Shown piece after piece: positions 9,033 to 17,305 of a stretch of DNA of 64,000 nucleotides. The notes under the pieces are model-generated. The model did no database searches and was not told where the DNA came from. It saw nothing but the letters and a program-made list of their open reading frames with translations. The DNA is from Natronosalvus halobius (GTDB lineage: Archaea > Halobacteriota > Halobacteria > Halobacteriales > Natrialbaceae). Position numbers and translations under genes: made by a program. Within the stretch, counting starts at the first letter, position 1, and each line of letters begins with the position of its first letter. The stretch is taken from positions 2,232,001 through 2,296,000 of the forward strand of contig NZ_CP099997.1 of NCBI RefSeq assembly GCF_024138145.1, written 5' to 3'.

Positions 9033-9096
9033 CGTCGTGCGTTGGCGGCTTTCGGCGTCGTGCGCTGGCGGCTTTCGGCGTCTTGCGCCGGGGCGG
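9033..9096. repeat. 23-bp imperfect tandem repeat
   Basis: Two nearly identical 23-bp units start at 9033 and 9056 (CGTCGTGCG...CTTTCGG), and a decayed third copy runs to about 9096. The array lies between the divergently oriented HAD and hel308 genes. Confidence 0.8.
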
Positions 9097-9145
9097 TCGA
9101 GCACGCAAGCGTTCGCTGTCACCTCCATCGGTCCAGAGACGACAC

Positions 9146-9151
9146 TTTAAA
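9146..9151 (+). promoter_or_regulatory. TATA box of hel308
   Basis: TTTAAA lies 26-31 bases before ATG 9177, placing transcription start at the start codon. This also decides against the longer open frame that begins further upstream. Confidence 0.7.
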
Positions 9152-9176
9152 CCCGAGCACGACCGAACGGAGGGCA

Positions 9177-11558
9177 ATGAACGTCGAGGACCTCTCGGGG
9201 CTGCCCCCCGGTGCCCGCGAGCACTTCCGCGAGGAGGGGATCGAGGAACTGTACCCGCCCCAAGCGGCGGCCGTCGAGGCGGGCATCCTCGAGGGCGACA
9301 GCCTCGTCGCTGCAGTGCCGACCGCGAGCGGGAAGACGATGATCGCCGCCCTCTCGATGCTGTCGGCTATCGAACGCGGCGGGAAGGCACTCTACATCGT
9401 TCCGCTCCGGGCGCTCGCGAGCGAGAAGAAAGTCGAGTTCGACGCGTTCGAACGGTTCGGCGTGACGACGGGCGTCACCACGGGCAACTACGAGTCGACG
9501 AGCGAATGGCTGGCCACGAAGGACCTGATCGTCGCCACGAGCGAGAAGGTCGACTCGCTCGTACGCAACGGCGCCGAGTGGCTCTCGGAGTTGACCTGCG
9601 TCGTGAGCGACGAGGTGCACCTGATCGACGACCGCAACCGGGGACCGACGCTCGAGGTAACGCTGGCCAAACTCCGGCAACTCAACCCGTCCCTCCAGGT
9701 CGTCGCACTGTCGGCGACGGTCGGTAACGCCGACGAGATCGCCGGCTGGCTCGACGCCGAGCTGGTCGACAGCGACTGGCGCCCGATCGACCTCCAGACG
9801 GGCGTCCACTACGGCAACGCCCTCCACTTCGACGATGGGACGAACCGTGAAGTGCCCGTCGAGGGCTCGGAGAAGCAAGAGGAAGCCCTCGTCAGGGACA
9901 TCCTCGAGGAGAGCGGCTCCTCGCTCGTGTTCGTCAATTCGCGGCGGAACGCAGAGGCGGCGGCCCGCCGGTTAGCGCGGACGAGCGGTCCCCAGCTCAC
10001 GCCCGACGAACGAGGACGACTCGCCGACCTGGCGACCGAGATCCGGGACGTGAGCGACACCGAAACGAGCGACGACCTCGCGACCTGCGTCGAACAGGGC
10101 TCGGCGTTTCATCACGCCGGCCTGGCAAGCGAGCACCGGACGCTGGTCGAGGACGCCTTCCGGGATCGGCTTCTCAAGGTCATCTCCGCGACGCCGACCC
10201 TCGCCGCCGGCGTCAACACACCCGCTCGCCGCGTCGTCGTTCGCGACTGGCGGCGCTTCGATGCCACCGCCGGTGGGATGGCCCCCCTGAACGTCCTCGA
10301 GGTCCACCAGATGATGGGACGGGCCGGTCGTCCAGGACTCGATCCCTACGGCGAGGCTGTCCTGCTCGCGAAGAACCACGACGAGATGGACGACCTCTTC
10401 GAGCGCTACATCTGGGCCGACCCCGAGGACGTTCGCTCGAAACTCGCCGCCGAGCCCGCCCTCCGGACGCACGTGTTGGCCACGGTCGCGTCCGGGTTCG
10501 CCACCACGCGCGAGGGCCTGCTCTCGTTTCTCTCGGATACACTCTACGCCAGCCAGTCGGGCGAGGCCGGTCGTCTCGAGAACGTCACCGACGACGTGCT
10601 GGGGTACCTCGAGCGAAACGACTTTATCGAGCGCGAGGGGGGCGGGAACGGGAACGGAAGCGAAACAGAACCCGTCGACGAGGGCGCGTTCGTCTCCGCA
10701 GCCGACCTCGCCGAGTCCGACTCGAGCGACGAGGAGATCACGCTCCGGGCGACGAGCCTCGGCCACACCGTCTCGCGGCTCTACCTCGATCCGATGAGTG
10801 CCGCCGAAATCGTCCACGGGCTCGAATCTGCAGACGAACGACCCACGCCCCTCGGCCTGTACCAGCTGATCGCCCGCACGCCGGACATGTACGAACTCTA
10901 CCTCCGGTCGGGCGAGGACGAGAAGTTCGGCGAGCTGTTCTACGAGCGCGAGGCCGAGTTGCTCGGCGACGCCCCGAGCGAGTACGAGGACGCCCGCTTC
11001 GAGGACTGGCTCGCCGCCCTCAAGACCGGGAAACTACTCGAAGACTGGGCTGAGGAGGACGACGAGGATCGGCTCACCGATCGCTACAAGATCGGGCCGG
11101 GCGACCTGCGCGGGAAGGTCGACACGGCCGAGTGGCTCCTGGGCGCAGCGGAGTCGCTGGCCGGCGAAATCGGCAGCGAGTGGACGGTCGCGGTGCGGGA
11201 GGCCCGCGCCCGCGTCGAACACGGCGTCCGCGAGGACCTGCTCGAACTGGTCGGGATCCGCGGCGTCGGTCGCAAACGGGCGCGACAGCTGTACGCCGCG
11301 GGGCTCGAGACGCCCGCGGACCTCCGGGCGGCGGACAAGGGCATCGTTCTCGGCGCGCTCAGGGGGGAGAAGACCGCGGAGACGATCCTCGAGAATGCGG
11401 GTCGCGAGGACCCGTCGATGGGCGGCGTCGAACCGCGGGCGCCTGACGGGTCGTCCCGAAGTGGTGGCGGCGGTGGCGCCAGCGAGGGCGTCGAATCCGC
11501 CGGCGACGACGGCAGCGACGATGACGACGAAACGCAGGCCTCGCTGGGTGATTTCTGA
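9177..11558 (+). CDS. hel308: ATP-dependent DNA helicase Hel308
   Basis: This 793-residue superfamily 2 helicase acts on stalled replication forks with 3'-5' polarity. It has a Q-motif region (LYPPQAAAV), Walker A (PTASGKT, residues about 48-54), DEVH at 145-148, the TAT-like motif VALSATVGN, and GRAGRPG near residue 380. A winged helix and ratchet region follow, and a helix-hairpin-helix lies near the C-terminus ([15 protein letters not shown]). The tail is low-complexity Gly/Asp-rich. It ends QASLGDF, which fits the start of a PCNA-interacting (PIP) box, QxxLxxF, as in many haloarchaeal replication proteins. The stop codon overlaps the start of cgi121, so the two genes are translationally coupled. 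Start set by the TATA spacing. Confidence 0.95.
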   Translation: MNVEDLSGLPPGAREHFREEGIEELYPPQAAAVEAGILEGDSLVAAVPTASGKTMIAALSMLSAIERGGKALYIVPLRALASEKKVEFDAFERFGVTTGVTTGNYESTSEWLATKDLIVATSEKVDSLVRNGAEWLSELTCVVSDEVHLIDDRNRGPTLEVTLAKLRQLNPSLQVVALSATVGNADEIAGWLDAELVDSDWRPIDLQTGVHYGNALHFDDGTNREVPVEGSEKQEEALVRDILEESGSSLVFVNSRRNAEAAARRLARTSGPQLTPDERGRLADLATEIRDVSDTETSDDLATCVEQGSAFHHAGLASEHRTLVEDAFRDRLLKVISATPTLAAGVNTPARRVVVRDWRRFDATAGGMAPLNVLEVHQMMGRAGRPGLDPYGEAVLLAKNHDEMDDLFERYIWADPEDVRSKLAAEPALRTHVLATVASGFATTREGLLSFLSDTLYASQSGEAGRLENVTDDVLGYLERNDFIEREGGGNGNGSETEPVDEGAFVSAADLAESDSSDEEITLRATSLGHTVSRLYLDPMSAAEIVHGLESADERPTPLGLYQLIARTPDMYELYLRSGEDEKFGELFYEREAELLGDAPSEYEDARFEDWLAALKTGKLLEDWAEEDDEDRLTDRYKIGPGDLRGKVDTAEWLLGAAESLAGEIGSEWTVAVREARARVEHGVREDLLELVGIRGVGRKRARQLYAAGLETPADLRAADKGIVLGALRGEKTAETILENAGREDPSMGGVEPRAPDGSSRSGGGGGASEGVESAGDDGSDDDDETQASLGDF

Positions 11559-12127
11559 TGGAGCTACTCGCGGGCCGACTCCACGTGGACAACCTCGATT
11601 CGTTCGTCGCGGACCTCGGCGGGATTGGCGATACACACGACGTGACGATCCAGGCGTTCGACGCCCGGTACGTCGCGGGTCGACGCCACCTCGAGCGAGC
11701 CGTCGCCCTCGCGGATCGAGCCATCGAGCGTGGCGAGAACATCGCCCGCGACCGGGCCGTCGAGATACTGTGCTACGCCGCCGGACGACGCCAGATCGAT
11801 CGCGCCCTCGAGATGGGCGTCGACGAGGGGGAATCCGACGTGGTCGTCCTGGTCGACGGAGCGGGTAACGAACTCGCGACGCGGACCGACCTCGAGGATA
11901 GATTTGGCCTCGAGTCCGTGTCGACGCTCGAGACGGCGGACGGAGACGTAGACGCGGACGCGGAGATAGACGTGGGCGTGGACGCAGGCGTGGACCCAGA
12001 CGTAGACGCAGACCCGGACACCCTGCGTTCGTTCTTCGAAATCAGCGACGCCGAGCGATCGGCGACGACGGCGAGCCTCCAGGACCTCGTGTGCGAACGG
12101 GTTGCGTTGCTCGAGGTCGAGAAGTAG
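11558..12127 (+). CDS. cgi121: KEOPS complex subunit Cgi121
   Basis: This 189-residue protein is the small KEOPS subunit that helps deliver the tRNA 3' end for t6A37 synthesis. The conserved core covers about residues 1-110, with motifs LAGRLHVDN near the start, FDARYVAGRRHLERAV, and ARDRAVEILCYAAGRRQIDRA in the middle. The ATG overlaps the hel308 stop (TGATG), so the pair forms one operon, as is common in haloarchaea. After residue 125 there is an acidic low-complexity insert of Asp-Val/Asp-Ala dipeptides encoded by GTAGAC-like hexamers. The final 30 residues return to a conserved-looking helix. The insert is probably a lineage-specific expansion. Confidence 0.92.
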   Translation: MELLAGRLHVDNLDSFVADLGGIGDTHDVTIQAFDARYVAGRRHLERAVALADRAIERGENIARDRAVEILCYAAGRRQIDRALEMGVDEGESDVVVLVDGAGNELATRTDLEDRFGLESVSTLETADGDVDADAEIDVGVDAGVDPDVDADPDTLRSFFEISDAERSATTASLQDLVCERVALLEVEK

Positions 12128-12150
12128 TTCGGACGACGGCGGCAAGCGAA

Positions 12151-13464
12151 TCAGATGACGGCGTACAGCACCGCACCCGCAAGCGCACCCGCGAGCGTCG
12201 CGAGGAAGTTCACGCTCTGGTTGCCGAGGAGGTCACCCTCGAGGGTCGCTCCCAGAACGCTGTCGGTGGTCATCCCCAGGAAGCCGGCAACGCCGATGAC
12301 GAGCGCCCCCATGTGCCCGACGCCGGGATACGCCACGTAGCTCATGCCCGCAATCGCGGCCGCACCGACGATGCCGGCGAGTTCGCCTTGCCAGGTGACG
12401 CCGCCGTCGGTTCCTGGTTCGACGCGCTCGAACGTCGTGATCAGCCGCGGCGCGTCGTAGACGCCCCCGATCTCGCTTGAGAGCGTGTCGCTGAGCGCGG
12501 TCGCGATCGACCCAGCGAATGCGAATAGAAAGAGGTCGGGGTCAACGGCGAGCAGGTCGGCTTCGCTGGCAGCGAACCCGACGACGGCGACGAGTGCGGC
12601 CGCGGTGTTGCCGATCACGTTCGAGCTCCCGCGTGCGCCGTCGTTTTCCTCGGCGACGCCGCGGTCGGTCTTTTGCTCGTATCGGAACCGCGTCGAGAGG
12701 CTTCCCACGCCGAAGAACGTGATGAGGACGGCGAACCAGCCGTAGTCGCCGAGGACGATGGTCAGGAGCGCGAGCAAGATACCGGTGAGCATTCCGGCGA
12801 TAGAGGCCGCGCCCAGCGCGTACGAGACGTAGCCGATCGCGATCGTGATTGCGATTGCGACGACGATTCCGGCGACGTCGATGGTCGGCTCGAGTTCGTA
12901 CAGGAGCCACAGCGAGAGGCCGACGGTGAGCAGGACGATCGGATCGTCATAGCTGATTAGCACGTCGCGGAGCAACGCCGCGAGGAACGTCCCGCTCACG
13001 GCCAGAAACACGACCACCGGAAACGCGCTCTCGAGCGGAGCATCGGTGGCCAGTCGAGCGCCGAGCTGTCCGGCGATGGCGGCGACTGAGCCGACTGCTC
13101 CGAACGCGATCGTCTGGAGAATGTCGGCGTCGGTTCGCGTTCGAGCGAGGGTCTCCGCCAGACTGCCGTATCCCACGAGAAAAACGACGCCGACGAAGAT
13201 CGAGAGCGGGAGCGACCAGTTGACGGCGAGCAGGCCGAGTGTCGTCGCGGCGAGGATGAACGTGAGGAGCCCGAACAGGCGTCCCTCGGCGTAGTCGTCC
13301 GGAAACGCGAAGAGATCGAAGACGGGGCCGTCGGTGACGGCGACAGCCACCAGCGCGAGGACGAGAGCGATCGGGGCCGACAGCTCCGGGCCGAGAATCG
13401 GAACGGCCAGCGAGAGCGTACAGAGTGCGGCGAAGGCTCCTGCCCGTCGAACCGGTGTCGTCAC
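12151..13464 (-). CDS. DUF92 family integral membrane protein
   Basis: The 437-residue, strongly hydrophobic protein has about ten or more predicted membrane segments. Its C-terminal half matches the DUF92 family: DALSDTLSSEIG-type sequence around residue 325, GVTWQGELAGIVGA, and the ending DSVLGATLEGDLLGNQSVNF. DUF92 members include plant phytyl phosphate kinase-like proteins (VTE6 branch) and archaeal proteins of unproven function, so a lipid-phosphate role is possible but not shown. The N-terminal half is an extra hydrophobic region typical of haloarchaeal versions. The start is GTG 13464. It is convergent with cgi121. Confidence 0.85.
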   Translation of the reverse strand: MTTPVRRAGAFAALCTLSLAVPILGPELSAPIALVLALVAVAVTDGPVFDLFAFPDDYAEGRLFGLLTFILAATTLGLLAVNWSLPLSIFVGVVFLVGYGSLAETLARTRTDADILQTIAFGAVGSVAAIAGQLGARLATDAPLESAFPVVVFLAVSGTFLAALLRDVLISYDDPIVLLTVGLSLWLLYELEPTIDVAGIVVAIAITIAIGYVSYALGAASIAGMLTGILLALLTIVLGDYGWFAVLITFFGVGSLSTRFRYEQKTDRGVAEENDGARGSSNVIGNTAAALVAVVGFAASEADLLAVDPDLFLFAFAGSIATALSDTLSSEIGGVYDAPRLITTFERVEPGTDGGVTWQGELAGIVGAAAIAGMSYVAYPGVGHMGALVIGVAGFLGMTTDSVLGATLEGDLLGNQSVNFLATLAGALAGAVLYAVI

Positions 13465-13610
13465 GGTGTCGATTCCTTTCTGTGGGGGGTACTTGAAGGT
13501 TCGTCAACTGCCCCGGGCGTGTTGAGGCGACGCATTCGGCCGTTCGAGCGCTAAGCCGGGCCAGATCGGTTGATTGGTCGATTCGAATATCGCTCTACTA
13601 TTGCCCTACT

Positions 13611-13665
13611 CTCGTCCCGCTCTCGTCCCACTCTTGTCCCACTCTTGTCCCACTCTTGTCCCACT
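13611..13665. repeat. 11-bp tandem repeat, five copies
   Basis: Five units of an 11-bp pattern (CTTGTCCCACT and close variants, C-rich on this strand) run from 13611, followed by weaker copies to about 13700. They lie in the roughly 300-base gap between the divergent DUF92 gene and the UppS-like gene. Confidence 0.85.
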
Positions 13666-13765
13666 TTCACCCCCACTAACGCCCCACTATCGCCCTACTA
13701 CCGGTCCGTGCGACGAACGGACCCACACCGTAATCGGTATCTGCCGGCCGGGAATACGAGACGCC

Positions 13766-14371
13766 GTGGGCCTGTACGAACGGTATCTCGCCACACGGAT
13801 CCGTCGTCACGAGGGGGAGCCGCCGGCTCACGTCGCACTCGTGATCACCGAACGAGACCTCCTCGAGCGCGACGCGTACGAGACCCTCGCGGAGTTCTTC
13901 CGCTGGGCCTTCGAGTACGCCGAACGTGTCACCGTCTACGTGAGCGTGCTCGACGCGGCGGCCGTACCGACGCTGCGACGTGAACTCGAGGAAATCGACG
14001 CCCCTCGAGCGGTAGCCGTCCGGGGACCGGACGACCGGCAATCGGCGGACACGCCCATCCAGATCGGGATCGGGCTCGGCGGCAAACACGAATTTACGAG
14101 TGCAGTCCGGACACTCGCCGAGCACGTCGAATCGGGCGACCTCGAACCGGCGATGATCGACGACGACGACGTCGAAGCACACCTGATCTTCCCGGACGAA
14201 CCCGATCTCGTGATCAAGACCGGTGCCGAGCGGCTCTCGGACTTCATGATCTGGCAGTCGGTGTACTCCGAACTGTACTTCACCGACGTCAACTGGCGCA
14301 ACGTTCGAAAGCGGGATTTCCTTCGGGCGGTCCGGGAGTTCTGTAACCGCTCGAGGCGCTTCGGGCAGTGA
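13766..14371 (+). CDS. Short cis-prenyltransferase (UppS) paralogue lacking the catalytic loop
   Basis: About 201 residues from GTG 13766 match the C-terminal three quarters of the cis-prenyltransferase fold. ERVTVYVSVLD corresponds to the strand that reads EELTLYAFSTENF in true UppS. The end contains DLVIKTGAERLSDFMIWQSV and ELYFTDVNWRNVRKRDFLRAVREF, the C-terminal substrate and metal region. The N-terminal phosphate-binding loop with the catalytic Asp (DGNRR in the other copy at 21559-22524) is absent; upstream in-frame sequence is only repeat-derived. GLYERYLATRIRR directly after GTG is a typical N-terminus for this haloarchaeal subgroup. It may be a regulatory or heteromer subunit like eukaryotic Nus1/NgBR, which is an inference. 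A second possibility is a very divergent enzyme. Confidence 0.8.
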   Translation: MGLYERYLATRIRRHEGEPPAHVALVITERDLLERDAYETLAEFFRWAFEYAERVTVYVSVLDAAAVPTLRRELEEIDAPRAVAVRGPDDRQSADTPIQIGIGLGGKHEFTSAVRTLAEHVESGDLEPAMIDDDDVEAHLIFPDEPDLVIKTGAERLSDFMIWQSVYSELYFTDVNWRNVRKRDFLRAVREFCNRSRRFGQ

Positions 14372-14996
14372 TGGCCAGCCGGTTCGATCCACGTCTCTGC
14401 CGAAGCCGGACGGTGTGTTCGAGGAGGCGACACGCGGTCGTTTCCACAGAAACGGTTGGGACGCCGGCGCGAACACCCCGTTCCGGGACGGAGCCAGGAC
14501 GAAGTGGTGTCACTCTCGATCATACCGAAGTATTTTGGGGCAAGGACAAAGCCCCCTCAGTTCCCAGAATTGAAACAGAGATAGCAAGTCTATCGGAAGG
14601 CCACCTCACGAATATCGAGCACCCCCGTACGACGACGTGAGTGGGCCGGGGAAGCGTGTATCCGGATCAGGTTGGCGGTGCAACCAATCCTCGACGGGTG
14701 GAGAACGGCTACACGAGCACAATCACGACGAGACGCGTGCTGTCTGGACAAATGGCAAGAAAACGTAACGGTAGCGTGGTTCAGTCGAGTCGTCCATCGA
14801 ACGATGGGCAACCAAATCCAGCGGCAGCCGTATACCGTGGGGGCAAACGACGGCCCGACCGCGACCGATCGCGACGGCCATCGGCGACACCGACCACACC
14901 GGCGAGTGATGGTCGGTCAGAGGAACGACGAGGGGCACACGGAACCCTGTCCCTGTCGAGGCATCAGTCAGATGATAAACGGTGACTAAGACGCGT
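14372..14996. other. Intergenic stretch without a convincing gene
   Basis: About 620 bases. Short open frames exist on both strands but have no recognisable composition or family. A TATA-like AAGTATTTTGG occurs near 14529, followed by a small GGGGC/GCCCC hairpin around 14535-14553. Nothing else is supported. Confidence 0.5.
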
Positions 14997-16301
14997 ATGA
15001 AATTAGAGGAATTCAAACGAGAGCACATTCAGGAGGGAACGAACGTTCTCGTTCTCTCACCGCTCACCCCACACGGGACGAAAGCGTTTTCCGAGCTGCT
15101 TTCGACGACCAACCCATCCAGGACGAACATGGCTGTCGTGACGTACACGCAGCCACCGAGCATGTGGTTGACGGACTGGGAAGCGGCCAACAACGGCCCA
15201 CCGAACGAAATCACGTTCATCCACAACGGATCGGAACCTGGCGAGGAGATTAGTACCGACCAGCAGCGACCGGGAACGATAAACACGGTTCGTGCGAGCC
15301 CACAGGACCCCATCGACGTCGTCACCCACCTCGGCGACGAACTGAAACGCTGGCAAGACGAGGGCGGGCAGTCGGTCATCTCCGTCCAGACGTTGACGAT
15401 CCTGCTCGAGTACATCGATTTCGACACCGCATTTCGATATCTGCACATTCTCATCCACCGCGTGCAGGCTGCTGGAGCGATCGGGTACTACCAGATGGAT
15501 CCCACGATCCACGACGAGGAAACGATCAACACACTCTCGGTGCTCTTCGACGTCGTCGCCGAGGTCAGCCAGACCGAAAGCGGTGAGGACGAGTGGACAC
15601 TCGTCGGGAGCAAGTCACGTGTAGACGCCCCCCACGACCACGACTCGGTAGAGCCGGATCTGGAGTCGGAGGCGACGTTGGACCAGTCGACTCATGACCG
15701 TGCGCCTGACGTCGAACGCCCCCACGAACCGCGACGAGACAGCGGCGGAGACGACCACTCGCCGCTCACCGAGTTCAAGACGTGGGTTAGTTCGCTCTGG
15801 TCCGGCGATGGAAGCAACAGAAGCGACGGAGACGGTAGAGGCGACAGCGCTCTGAAGCAAACACACGACCGGACGCCCGACGGGAGCGAAACCGGCTCCG
15901 TGACTAACGGATCGCTCGATACGGAAACGAACCAGCCACCCCGCGACGCCGGCACCGAACCGCCGGCACCGTCCCAGAACGGGTCGAACGGGACGAGTGA
16001 ATCGGTCGAACAGTCGGCGGCGCCCGAGTCGGACGATCCGCTGCTGACGGACCAAGAACAGATCCAGCAGTTGGTTGCCCAGTCCGGCGGCCGAATGCGA
16101 CAGTCGGACCTCGTCGAGGAGACCAAGTGGTCGAGTTCCTCCGTCAGTCGCAAACTCTCGAGCATGGAGGAAGAAGGATTGATCACGCGCGTGCAGGTTG
16201 GCCGCGGGAACCTCGTTTTCCTCGCCGGCTACGAACCCGACGCGGCCGTCTCCCCATCCGGCACGTCGAGCGAACGAACGACGCCGCTGAAAGGCGAATA
16301 G
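14997..16301 (+). CDS. KaiC-like-fold HTH regulator (DUF7504-like)
   Basis: This protein of about 434 residues has three parts. Residues about 1-200 look like a RecA/KaiC-type fold with its Walker A lost (VLVLSPLTPHGTKAF where GxxxxGKT would be) and a body ending DEWTLVGSKSRV. Residues about 205-345 are a low-complexity acidic linker rich in Asp, Ser, Gly and Asn. The last 75 or so residues form a winged HTH (RMRQSDLVEETKWSSSSVSR followed by EEGLITRVQVGRGNLVFL). It is probably a non-ATP-binding sensor coupled to a DNA-binding domain; the ligand is unknown. ATG 14997 is preferred over an in-frame GTG at 14982. It leads the signalling region that continues with HalX, KaiC and a histidine kinase. 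Confidence 0.75.
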   Translation: MKLEEFKREHIQEGTNVLVLSPLTPHGTKAFSELLSTTNPSRTNMAVVTYTQPPSMWLTDWEAANNGPPNEITFIHNGSEPGEEISTDQQRPGTINTVRASPQDPIDVVTHLGDELKRWQDEGGQSVISVQTLTILLEYIDFDTAFRYLHILIHRVQAAGAIGYYQMDPTIHDEETINTLSVLFDVVAEVSQTESGEDEWTLVGSKSRVDAPHDHDSVEPDLESEATLDQSTHDRAPDVERPHEPRRDSGGDDHSPLTEFKTWVSSLWSGDGSNRSDGDGRGDSALKQTHDRTPDGSETGSVTNGSLDTETNQPPRDAGTEPPAPSQNGSNGTSESVEQSAAPESDDPLLTDQEQIQQLVAQSGGRMRQSDLVEETKWSSSSVSRKLSSMEEEGLITRVQVGRGNLVFLAGYEPDAAVSPSGTSSERTTPLKGE

Positions 16302-16431
16302 GTCGTCTGCTGTCAGTCGACACGACCGCGCCCAAGATCGCGTGTACGCCCCGGTAACGCTGAATGGGACACACCGGGATTGGTTGGGATGGCCGAAATT
16401 ACTAAGGTACGTAAGCAGATACCAAAGAGCG

Positions 16432-16439
16432 TTAAATAC
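16432..16439 (+). promoter_or_regulatory. TATA box of the HalX response regulator
   Basis: TTAAATAC lies 34-41 bases before ATG 16473, giving a predicted leader of under 15 bases. The surrounding 60 bases are A+T-rich compared with the coding neighbours. Confidence 0.55.
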
Positions 16440-16472
16440 GACCAAAGCGACAACATCTTTCCTGTATAATAC

Positions 16473-17060
16473 ATGGCGACATCAACAAACACAGCAGACG
16501 ACTCGAATGGGGGGACGGTGCTCATCGTCGACGACGAGCCCGCAATTACCAGTGCATACGCACGGTGGCTCGAAGGAACCTACGAGGTCAGGGCCGCAAA
16601 CAGCGGCCCGGGTGCACTCGAGAACCTCGACGAGGGGGTCGACGTCGTTCTTCTCGACCGGCGCATGCCGGACGTCTCCGGCGACGAACTCCTGGAGACG
16701 ATCCGAGAGCGCGGCCTGGATTGTCGGGTTGCGATCGTCTCGGCCGTCGAACCGGACTTCGACATCATCGACATGGGGTTCGACATGTACCTGGAAAAGC
16801 CGGTTTCGGAGCCGAGCGAACTCCGGGAGACAGTCTCGAAACTGCTGGATCGGTCGACGTACGACGAACAGATGCAGCAGTTCCTCTCGCTCGCCTCGAA
16901 GAAGGCGTCGCTGGAGGCGAAAAAGAACGAAGACGACCTCTCATCGAACGAGGAGTACCAGGAGCTCGCCGATCAGGTCGATTCCCTGCGAGCGGACCTC
17001 TCGGCCACGGCGATGGAGTTGGACGACGAAGATCTCCGTGCGGAGTTCCACAACCACTGA
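16473..17060 (+). CDS. HalX-domain response regulator
   Basis: The 195-residue protein has an N-terminal receiver domain (about residues 14-130): acidic pair Asp20-Asp21 (IVDDEP), phospho-acceptor Asp62 (VVLLDRRMP), a switch Ser in IVSAVEP and a conserved Lys in YLEKPV. The C-terminal 65 residues are the HalX domain, a charged coiled-coil-like region (LASKKASLEAKKNE) found with haloarchaeal receivers. It has no DNA-binding domain, so output is probably by protein contact. The KaiC-like ATPase and the histidine kinase follow on the same strand, and the kinase is a natural phosphate donor. Confidence 0.92.
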   Translation: MATSTNTADDSNGGTVLIVDDEPAITSAYARWLEGTYEVRAANSGPGALENLDEGVDVVLLDRRMPDVSGDELLETIRERGLDCRVAIVSAVEPDFDIIDMGFDMYLEKPVSEPSELRETVSKLLDRSTYDEQMQQFLSLASKKASLEAKKNEDDLSSNEEYQELADQVDSLRADLSATAMELDDEDLRAEFHNH

Positions 17061-17135
17061 TTCGTCCGTCGTTCGTCGGGTCGGCTGGGTGGGGATACGG
17101 TACTGCGCCACAGCCTGTGTACTCGATGACGATTC

Positions 17136-17224
17136 GAACGCCGAACGCCGAACGCCGAACGCCGAACGCCGAACGCCGAACGCCGAACGCCGAACGCCGA
17201 ACGCCGAACGCCGAACGCCGAACG
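17136..17224. repeat. 7-bp tandem repeat, 12 perfect copies
   Basis: GAACGCC is repeated twelve times without a mismatch from 17136 to 17219, then a partial unit follows. It lies 75 bases after the HalX stop and about 80 bases before the KaiC start, so it is inside the likely operon or in the KaiC leader. Seven is not a multiple of three. Confidence 0.97.
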
Positions 17225-17305
17225 AATCGGTTCCCGTGAGGCCGCTCGAGGATTGATCGAACACAGAGACGAAAACCCACTCATCACGACGAAACGAGCG
17301 TATCC

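Noticed and set aside
13574-13765. Longer start for the short UppS paralogue
   Set aside because: The added residues are coded by the 11-bp tandem repeat and contain no catalytic loop; GTG 13766 gives the family-like N-terminus.
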